From Candidatus Cryptobacteroides caccocaballi (GTDB lineage: Bacteria; Bacteroidota; Bacteroidia; Bacteroidales; UBA932): 50,918 nucleotides of DNA. The stretch's first letter is position 1. The number at the start of each line of letters is the position of its first letter. Under the pieces are notes generated by a model. That model made no database searches. It was not told where the DNA came from and worked only from the letters and a program-made list of their open reading frames with translations. Positions 1 through 5,893 of the stretch are shown in pieces. A program made the translations under genes and the position numbers. The stretch spans positions 1 through 50,918 of the forward strand of contig JAGHUQ010000099.1 of NCBI GenBank assembly GCA_018064725.1, given 5' to 3'.

Positions 1-2958
1 GATCTTAGCCTTCGGATTGACGTTCCTGAGGTCAAAGATAAGCTGCGCAAGGTCCTCGATAGAGTAGATGTCATGATGTGGCGGAGGCGAGATAAGGGTA
101 ACGCCAGGAATAGAATGTCTGGTCTTCGCAACTACCTCGTCCACCTTGAAACCTGGAAGCTGACCGCCCTCACCCGGCTTGGCGCCCTGTGCCACCTTGA
201 TCTGGATTTCCTCCGCATTCACGAGGTACTCGGCAGTGACGCCGAAACGACCGGAAGCCACCTGCTTAACCTTGCTGGAGAGAGACACGCCGTCTACGGT
301 CTCGTGATATCTTCTGCTGTCCTCGCCGCCTTCACCGGTGTTTGACTTTCCACCGATTGCGTTCATTGCGAGAGCTATGGTCTCATGAGCCTCCTTGCTG
401 AGCGCACCGAAGCTCATCGCACCGACGAGGAAGTGCTTGATGATCTCCTCGACAGGCTCAACCTCGTCCACGCTGATAGGCTTTCTCTTGAAATCGAGGA
501 AGTCCCTGAGGAAGATTTGCTCCTCCTTGTTGTCCACTGCCGCGGTGAACTCCTTATATGCATTGTAGTCACCTGTCCTGACAGCGTTCTGGAGAAGCTT
601 TATGTTCTTAGGATTCCATGCATGGACCGCCTTAGGGGCTGCCGGAGCCTCGTCTGCATAAGCCATGTCATGGAGCTTCACTGCATCAGCCGCAATCCTG
701 TCGAGTCCGATACCTCCGACAGGAGAACCTGCCGACGTTCCGAAATACCTGCTCAGGAGAGCATCCGAAAGACCGATGGTCTCGAATGTCTTGCAGCCAC
801 GGTAGGACCTGATGGTGCTGATACCCATCTTGGCCATGATCTTCTTGAGGCCCTTGTTGATCGCCTCGATATATCCGTTCTGAGCGGACTCATAATTCAT
901 CTGGATGGCACCGGCGCTGACGAGTTCGTCGATGATGCCGAATACCATGTACGGATTGACTCCGGAAGCACCGTAGCCGAGAAGAAGTGCCACATGCATG
1001 GTGTCCCTGACTTCACCGCTCTCGACGATGAGGGCGGTCTGGACACGCTTACCGGTCGCAATCAGATGGTGATGTACCGCACTGAGAGCAAGCAATGCAG
1101 GAATCGCAGTGTGGGTCTCATCCACTCCACGGTCGGAGAGTATGATATAGTTCACGCCTTCGTCAACGCATTTCTCGCACTTGTGGCAGAGGTTTTCGAG
1201 AGCATACTCGAGATTGCCGGTGAAGGTCGTGCTTACTTTCTGTGAACTGAAACCCTTGTAACCGAGCGAGCAGAGCACCTCGAGCTGCGTGTTGGTGATG
1301 ATAGGCTGCTTGAGCTTGATCATTCGGCAGTTCTTCTCGTCAGGATTCAGGATACCGGGGCCCACCTTTCCGATGAAGGCGGTAAGCGACATCACGAGCG
1401 ACTCCCTGATAGGGTCGATCGCAGGGTTGGTAACCTGAGAGAATCTCTGTTTGAAATAGTTGAAGAAGCTCTGCGGAGTCTCCGAGATGACGGCCAGCGG
1501 CTGGTCCCATCCCATCGCGCAGGTAGGCTCCGAGCTGCTTTCGCACATCGGCTTGATAGTCTTCTCGATATCCTCCCTGGTGTGGCCGAACATTATCTTC
1601 TTGCGCTCGATATCCTCCACCGCATGCTTTGCCTTGCGGCCGTTCTTGAGGGAGTCGAGATCGATCCTGTTGGTATTGAGCCACTGACGGTACGGATACT
1701 CGGTCGCCATCCTCTCCTTGATCTCGCCGTCATAATAGATGCGTCCTTCATGGGTATCGACCATGAGGATCTTACCTGGCTCGAGACGTCCTTTCTCCGC
1801 TATCTGCGCAGGATCGATATTGATCGCGCCGACCTCGCTGGCTACTATCATAGTGTTCTTCTTGGTGATGGCGTAGCGAGCCGGACGCAGACCGTTCCTG
1901 TCAAGCATACCGCCGGCGAAGCGTCCGTCGCTGAAGAACAGGGCTGCAGGGCCGTCCCATGGTGACATGAGGATTGAATAATACTCGTAGAACGCCTTCA
2001 CATCGGCAGAAATAGGGTTCTTCCTGTTGAAGCTCTCCGGAACAAGGACAGACATGGCCTGTGGAAGGCTCATTCCGCTCATCATGAAGAATTCCACAGC
2101 GTTGTCCAGACTCGCAGAGTCGCTCATGTCCTTCTGGAGGAGAGGGGTGATATCGGAAATGTCACCGAGCTTACCTGTGTTCATGACGCTCTCCTGGGCA
2201 GTGAGCCAGCTGCGGTTTCCGCTGATGGTGTTGATCTCACCGTTGTGGGCGAGAAGACGGAAAGGCTGTGCAAGGCTCCAGTCTGGGAAGGTGTTGGTGG
2301 AGAACCTTGAGTGCACAAGGGCGAGACCGCTGGTGAACCAAGGACTTGACAGGTCAGGATAGTACTCCTTGAGCTGCTGACTGGTGAGCATTCCCTTGTA
2401 GACAATGCTCTTGTTCGAGAGCGAACAGATATAGCAGTCCTTGGAATCCGGGATTCTCTTCTCGATGTGCTTGCGTATTCTGTAGAGACAGATTTCCAGA
2501 TCCTCGTCCTCCATGAAATCACGGTAGGTGACGAAGATCTGCTTCACGTCAGGCTCACTCGCCAATGCGGCCTCACCGAGGCATTCCGAATTGACAGGGA
2601 CCTCCCTGATGTGTGCGAGAACGCAGTTCTGTCCTTCTATCTCTTCCTTGATGATGTCAAGGAAATACTCCTGTTTCTCCGGATCCTTCGGGAGAAACAC
2701 CAGTCCCGTACCGTAAGAACCCTTCTCCGGGACAGGAATGCCCTGGAGAAGGATAAACTCATGGGGAATCTGGACCATGATGCCGGCACCGTCACCGGAT
2801 TTGCCGTCTGCACCCTCGGCACCTCTGTGGCGCATATTTTCGAGGATTGTCAGGGCATTGTCCACGATCTCGTGGTTCTTGTTGCCCCTGATATTGACGA
2901 CCATTCCGACGCCGCAGGCATCATGTTCGTTCTGGGGATTGTAAAGTCCTTTGTTCAT
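1..2958 (-). CDS. gltB: Glutamate synthase large subunit, partial (3' end beyond left edge)
   Basis: Glutamate synthase moves the amide nitrogen of glutamine onto 2-oxoglutarate, giving two glutamates. 986 codons are present out of about 1500 usual for the family, and the frame is open to base 1. Translation starts MNKGLYNPQNEHDA and then CGVGM, so Cys15 is the expected N-terminal nucleophile of the class II amidotransferase domain once the propeptide is removed. LAHNGEINT near residue 237 is the typical glutamine-site motif. The synthase/FMN domain begins near residue 846 (VGAMSFGALS, then GEGGED). The 3Fe-4S cysteines and the C-terminal beta-helix lie outside the window. The ATG is 6 nt after the amt stop codon, so it is the third gene of a glnK-amt-gltB operon. 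gltD is not in view. Confidence 0.96.
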   Translation of the reverse strand, partial: MNKGLYNPQNEHDACGVGMVVNIRGNKNHEIVDNALTILENMRHRGAEGADGKSGDGAGIMVQIPHEFILLQGIPVPEKGSYGTGLVFLPKDPEKQEYFLDIIKEEIEGQNCVLAHIREVPVNSECLGEAALASEPDVKQIFVTYRDFMEDEDLEICLYRIRKHIEKRIPDSKDCYICSLSNKSIVYKGMLTSQQLKEYYPDLSSPWFTSGLALVHSRFSTNTFPDWSLAQPFRLLAHNGEINTISGNRSWLTAQESVMNTGKLGDISDITPLLQKDMSDSASLDNAVEFFMMSGMSLPQAMSVLVPESFNRKNPISADVKAFYEYYSILMSPWDGPAALFFSDGRFAGGMLDRNGLRPARYAITKKNTMIVASEVGAINIDPAQIAEKGRLEPGKILMVDTHEGRIYYDGEIKERMATEYPYRQWLNTNRIDLDSLKNGRKAKHAVEDIERKKIMFGHTREDIEKTIKPMCESSSEPTCAMGWDQPLAVISETPQSFFNYFKQRFSQVTNPAIDPIRESLVMSLTAFIGKVGPGILNPDEKNCRMIKLKQPIITNTQLEVLCSLGYKGFSSQKVSTTFTGNLEYALENLCHKCEKCVDEGVNYIILSDRGVDETHTAIPALLALSAVHHHLIATGKRVQTALIVESGEVRDTMHVALLLGYGASGVNPYMVFGIIDELVSAGAIQMNYESAQNGYIEAINKGLKKIMAKMGISTIRSYRGCKTFETIGLSDALLSRYFGTSAGSPVGGIGLDRIAADAVKLHDMAYADEAPAAPKAVHAWNPKNIKLLQNAVRTGDYNAYKEFTAAVDNKEEQIFLRDFLDFKRKPISVDEVEPVEEIIKHFLVGAMSFGALSKEAHETIALAMNAIGGKSNTGEGGEDSRRYHETVDGVSLSSKVKQVASGRFGVTAEYLVNAEEIQIKVAQGAKPGEGGQLPGFKVDEVVAKTRHSIPGVTLISPPPHHDIYSIEDLAQLIFDLRNVNPKAKI

Positions 2959-2964
2959 ATATCT

Positions 2965-4176
2965 TTAGTTGTTGTAAGCTGTTTCTCCGTGCTCGTACAC
3001 GTCGAGTCCCTCTTCCTCGATTCTCGGCTCCACCCTGATACCGAAAGTCTTGTCGAGAAGCTTCAGGATAGCATATCCGAGGCAGAAGGCCCATGCCATG
3101 GTAACCACTGCACCAAGAGTCTGAACTCCGAGCATATGGAATCCGCCGCCGTAGAAAAGTCCGTCCTCCGTCGCGAACAGGCCGGTCAGCACGGTTCCGA
3201 GGAAGCCGCAGAGTCCATGCACTGATACCGCACCCACAGGGTCGTCGATGTGGAGCACCTTGTCGATAAGCGCTACGCTGCCGACCATTGCAAGGCCGCA
3301 GACGAGACCGATTATCGCTGCACCTCCGATGCTCACGAGATCGCAGCCGGCAGTGATTCCGACAAGGCCGGCGAGGATACCGTTACATACGAGTGAGAGA
3401 GAAGGTTTTCCATATATTGCCCACGTAAGGAACATTGCCGCGATACCGCCGGTAGCGGCAGCCATATTGGTGGTACAAATCACATGCGAGATTGCAATTG
3501 CGTTTTCTGTGCCTTCCGCAGCGAGCTGCGAGCCCGGGTTGAAACCGAACCATCCCATCCAGAGGATGAACACGCCGAGTGCGCCGAAGGACAGGTTATG
3601 TCCTGGAATAGCGACAGAATGGCCGCTCTTGGTGTACTTTCCGATACGTGGACCAAGAATCATTGCTCCGGCAAGAGCGATGACGCCACCGCAGAGATGA
3701 ACGACTGTCGAGCCTGCAAAATCGTGGAATCCCATTTCTGAGAGCCATCCTCCGCCCCAGGTCCAGTGTCCCTCGATAGGATAGATCAGCACTGATATCA
3801 CGACAGAAATGATGATGTACATCGAGAATTTCGTACGTTCTGCCATTCCTCCGGAAACGATGGTGGCAGCAGTAGCACAGAAGACGGTCTGGAAGAAGAG
3901 GGTGCACTCTGCGGGGATGTTCGAGTCACCAATGAATGACCAGTCGAAAAGATGAATCTCACCGATGAAGCCGTTTCCTGTCCCGTGCATAAGGCCGAAA
4001 CCTATGAACCAGAAGAGAACGGAACCGAGCATGAAGTCGACGAAGTTCTTCATCAGGATGTTAGCAGTATTCTTGGAACGGGTGAATCCCGCCTCTACGA
4101 GGGCAAATCCGGGTTGCATGAAAAATACGAGCATTGCCGCAAGAAGTACCCATACAGTGTCAAGTCCGCTTATCAT
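2965..4176 (-). CDS. amt: Ammonium transporter (Amt family)
   Basis: Inner-membrane ammonium channel of 403 residues, normal for the family, with about 11 hydrophobic segments. The N-terminal part carries MQPGFALVEAG and RSKNTANIL, which are Amt signatures. Two pore histidines are expected in STVVHLCGG and AVSVHGLCG, and both motifs are intact. It lies 30 nt downstream of a P-II gene and 6 nt upstream of gltB. In such operons P-II protein usually plugs the channel when nitrogen is plentiful (family knowledge). Its C-terminal tail (RVEPRIEEEGLDVYEHGE) is the part that normally contacts P-II. Confidence 0.95.
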   Translation of the reverse strand: MISGLDTVWVLLAAMLVFFMQPGFALVEAGFTRSKNTANILMKNFVDFMLGSVLFWFIGFGLMHGTGNGFIGEIHLFDWSFIGDSNIPAECTLFFQTVFCATAATIVSGGMAERTKFSMYIIISVVISVLIYPIEGHWTWGGGWLSEMGFHDFAGSTVVHLCGGVIALAGAMILGPRIGKYTKSGHSVAIPGHNLSFGALGVFILWMGWFGFNPGSQLAAEGTENAIAISHVICTTNMAAATGGIAAMFLTWAIYGKPSLSLVCNGILAGLVGITAGCDLVSIGGAAIIGLVCGLAMVGSVALIDKVLHIDDPVGAVSVHGLCGFLGTVLTGLFATEDGLFYGGGFHMLGVQTLGAVVTMAWAFCLGYAILKLLDKTFGIRVEPRIEEEGLDVYEHGETAYNN

Positions 4177-4206
4177 AATTCAATCGAGTTTAAAGGTTAT
4201 ACATCA

Positions 4207-4554
4207 CTATTTCCTGTCTGCGAGAACTGAATCTCCGTGCTCACCTGTCCTGATGGACCAAGTGTCCTCCACAGGGCTCACGAATATACGTCCGTCTCCT
4301 ATCTCACCTGTGCGGGCAGCTTTCATGATCGCATCGATGGCAGGTTGGACGAACTGATCTCGGCAAACGATAGTGATCTCGATTCTGGAGATGATGTCTG
4401 TGCTGTACATCACACCACGGTAGATTCTGTCCTCACGGTCCTGGCCGATGGCCTTGACCTCATTGTACGAGAACCAGTTGATGTCCGCGTCGAACAACGC
4501 TTCCTTGACCTCCTCAAAGTGGGTCTTTCGGATAATGGCTTCAATCTTTTTCAT
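4207..4554 (-). CDS. glnK: P-II family nitrogen regulatory protein
   Basis: Small trimeric signal protein of 115 residues that reports 2-oxoglutarate and ATP/ADP status and, given the adjacent amt gene, probably gates the ammonium channel. The start MKKIEAIIR and the B-loop ARTGEIGDGRIFV are canonical. The T-loop (about residues 36-54, GQDREDRIYRGVMYSTD) is one residue shorter than in enterobacterial P-II and lacks the RQKGH segment. Tyr50 sits where the uridylylated Tyr51 of E. coli is found, but the surrounding residues differ, so modification cannot be assumed. It is the first gene of the operon and follows a roughly 205-nt leader containing a small Asn/Gln-rich ORF and a hairpin. Confidence 0.93.
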   Translation of the reverse strand: MKKIEAIIRKTHFEEVKEALFDADINWFSYNEVKAIGQDREDRIYRGVMYSTDIISRIEITIVCRDQFVQPAIDAIMKAARTGEIGDGRIFVSPVEDTWSIRTGEHGDSVLADRK

Positions 4555-4597
4555 GGTATCGTTTATTAAAAAGTCGTCTTGCCGTTTATAGAAAAGT

Positions 4598-4627
4598 GGA
4601 AGGCCAGTCCTTTCGGACCAGCCTTCC
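4598..4627 (-). promoter_or_regulatory. Leader hairpin (probable attenuator) upstream of glnK
   Basis: Read on the minus strand, the arms GGAAGGCTGGTCC and GGACTGGCCTTCC pair over 13 bp (11 Watson-Crick plus two adjacent G-U) and close a GAAA tetraloop. Read on the plus strand, the two G-U pairs become C/A mismatches, so selection appears to act on the minus-strand RNA. The stem is followed by ACTTTTCT, a weak U-tract, and ends 43 nt before the glnK ATG. The upstream segment CCAGCC (4669-4664) is complementary to GGCTGG in the 5' arm (4623-4618) and could form a competing antiterminator. Termination itself is inferred. Confidence 0.7.
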
Positions 4628-4680
4628 TTTCATCTATCTTTAGTTTTCTTCAATATGCCATCCGGCTGGAAAATGACACG

Positions 4681-4746
4681 CTAAAGCTGCAGGATCTGAT
4701 TCTGATTCTGCTTCTTACGATTCTGGTTATTGATAGAAAACTTCAT
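4681..4746 (-). CDS. Asn/Gln-rich leader peptide upstream of glnK-amt-gltB
   Basis: A 21-codon ORF (ATG at 4746, TAG ending at 4681) lies between the predicted promoter and the leader hairpin. Residues 6-9 are NNQN, residues 13-17 are QNQNQ and residue 20 is Q. In all, five Asn and five Gln make up 10 of 21 residues, and every Gln is CAG. The ATG is only about 12 nt from the predicted transcription start, as in classical amino-acid attenuator leaders. A ribosome at the stop codon would reach roughly to the CCAGCC antiterminator segment 12 nt further on, whereas a ribosome stalled at the Gln/Asn codons would leave it free. Biased composition, position and the downstream hairpin all suggest a sensor of charged tRNA-Gln/tRNA-Asn for nitrogen assimilation genes. 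Expression is not demonstrated. Confidence 0.7.
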   Translation of the reverse strand: MKFSINNQNRKKQNQNQILQL

Positions 4747-4764
4747 TTCCGATTTGTCTTTCAA

Positions 4765-4798
4765 CAAAGGTAACAATTATTTTTTAAAAATTTACAAA
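4765..4798 (-). promoter_or_regulatory. Bacteroidota-type promoter of the glnK operon
   Basis: On the minus strand TTTG (4798-4795) is followed after 22 bp of AT-rich spacer by TACCTTTG (4772-4765), matching the -33 TTTG and -7 TAnnTTTG elements of Bacteroidota sigma factor promoters. Transcription would start near 4758, giving a leader of about 205 nt before glnK. Confidence 0.65.
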
Positions 4799-4849
4799 AC
4801 GATTAAAAAATTTTCAAAACTCATGAAAAACTAACGTAAGCAAAGAAAA

Positions 4850-4892
4850 GACTTCTTCATCTCCTTGAACGTTAGAAGGAAAGGAAGAAGTC
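4850..4892 (-). terminator. Intrinsic terminator of the Gly/Met-rich protein gene
   Basis: The arms GACTTCTTC (4850-4858) and GAAGAAGTC (4884-4892) form a 9-bp stem, with a further AAGGA/TCCTT pairing inside. On the minus strand the stem is followed by TTTTCTTTG. It lies 21 nt after the stop codon of the gene ending at 4914. Confidence 0.75.
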
Positions 4893-4913
4893 TCATCCAT
4901 TATTATTAACACA

Positions 4914-5609
4914 CTAATTTCTAGGACCGGGAGCGCCCTGTCCGCCAGGCATGCCAGGGAAGCCACCTGGGAAGCCGCCCGGGAAGCCTGCGCCCGGAGC
5001 TCCGAATGCAGGGATCCTGGACATCTTCTCAGCCTCGTAGGCTTTCCATTTCTCGAACTGCTCCGGAGTAAGGATCTTTGCCATCTGCTTCTCGCGCCAT
5101 GCCTGCTCCTTCTTTGAGACAGGGATGACCTCCATCTTGAACTCATGGTCGCCGTCACCCATACCAGGCATACCACCGCCCATTCCAGGGAAGCCAGCAC
5201 CCATACCGGGCATACCACCGCCCATTCCTGGGAAGCCGCCGTGAGGTGCGCCCTGACCTTCGCCGTGAGGAGCGCCTTCTCCACGGTCCTGCCTTGCCTT
5301 GCTCATCTCCTGCATGATGAACGCATCGATATGGTCATAGATCTTGAATACCTTCTTCGCCTGTTTCTGATCAAGTCCCAGAAGTTCCTGCAGCTCGGTA
5401 GCCCTGTCATACGCGATATCAGTCCTTACACTCGCGAAAGGATCCGTCATCATTCCGCCCATTCCGGGGCCCATGCCTGGACCACCCATACCTGGGCCCA
5501 TACCACCGCCCATTCCCGGACCGCCGAAACCGCCCATACCACCGGGCTGAGCACTCAAGGTAACAGCAAATAGCAGTGCTGCCGCTGCAAGCAAAAGTCT
5601 CTTTTTCAT
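4914..5609 (-). CDS. Secreted Gly/Met/Pro-rich protein with a Spy/CpxP-like helical core
   Basis: 231 residues. The N-terminus (MKKRLLLAAAALLFAVTLSAQ) is a clear signal peptide. A first low-complexity block (about residues 22-53) consists of GGMGG, GPGM and GMGG repeats. A helical segment (about 65-105) carries ATELQELLGLDQKQAKKVF. A second Gly/Met/Pro block (about 113-152) repeats GFPGMGGGMPGMG. Then comes KILTPEQFEKWKAYEAEKM, which resembles the LTxxQ helix of periplasmic Spy/CpxP-like chaperones, and finally a third Gly/Pro tail. The layout suggests an extracytoplasmic protein with a Spy-like four-helix core interrupted by flexible Met-rich loops. Function is not known; metal binding by the Met/His-rich loops or chaperone activity are possible. 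It has its own terminator and is divergent from the GH9 gene. Confidence 0.75.
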   Translation of the reverse strand: MKKRLLLAAAALLFAVTLSAQPGGMGGFGGPGMGGGMGPGMGGPGMGPGMGGMMTDPFASVRTDIAYDRATELQELLGLDQKQAKKVFKIYDHIDAFIMQEMSKARQDRGEGAPHGEGQGAPHGGFPGMGGGMPGMGAGFPGMGGGMPGMGDGDHEFKMEVIPVSKKEQAWREKQMAKILTPEQFEKWKAYEAEKMSRIPAFGAPGAGFPGGFPGGFPGMPGGQGAPGPRN

Positions 5610-5893
5610 AACGTATGGAATTTAAGTTGTCTACTGAATCATAGACACTTGAAACAAGCGAAAGTTTAAATATTTATTTGATTCAGACCACGATTCTGTC
5701 ATATTCTTTAACAATTGGACCACAATCACATGAACTATTTATTAAAATCAGCCTTCCATACTTTAAAAAATCGGTCCAAATGCAACAATATAAGTCCTTC
5801 CGTAAAATCCGGGTGAGTATTTCGCTAAATTATGCCTAATTTAGATTAGCCGAAAGACTTAATCACCTATCAAATACACTCAACCATTCGTAT
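5610..5893. promoter_or_regulatory. Divergent intergenic region with a spaced dyad
   Basis: AT-rich 284-bp region between two divergent secreted-protein genes. It holds TTGGACC (5715-5721) and its inverted copy GGTCCAA (5773-5779), 51 bp apart, which could be a two-site operator. Near the GH9 gene, TAATTTAG (about 5838-5845) is one base off the -7 consensus, and CGCTAAATTA nearby recurs upstream of the peptidase gene at 14556. No exact TAnnTTTG box was found for GH9. Confidence 0.3.

Noticed and set aside
385..1245. Open frame of 286 codons on the plus strand
   Set aside because: It is antisense to gltB, whose own frame shows clear family motifs throughout. Its protein is rich in Leu/Val/His from reverse-complemented biased codons.
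4579..4773. 64-codon plus-strand frame across the glnK leader
   Set aside because: It is antisense to the leader ORF and hairpin, has no promoter and shows no recognisable protein. The minus-strand elements explain the region better.
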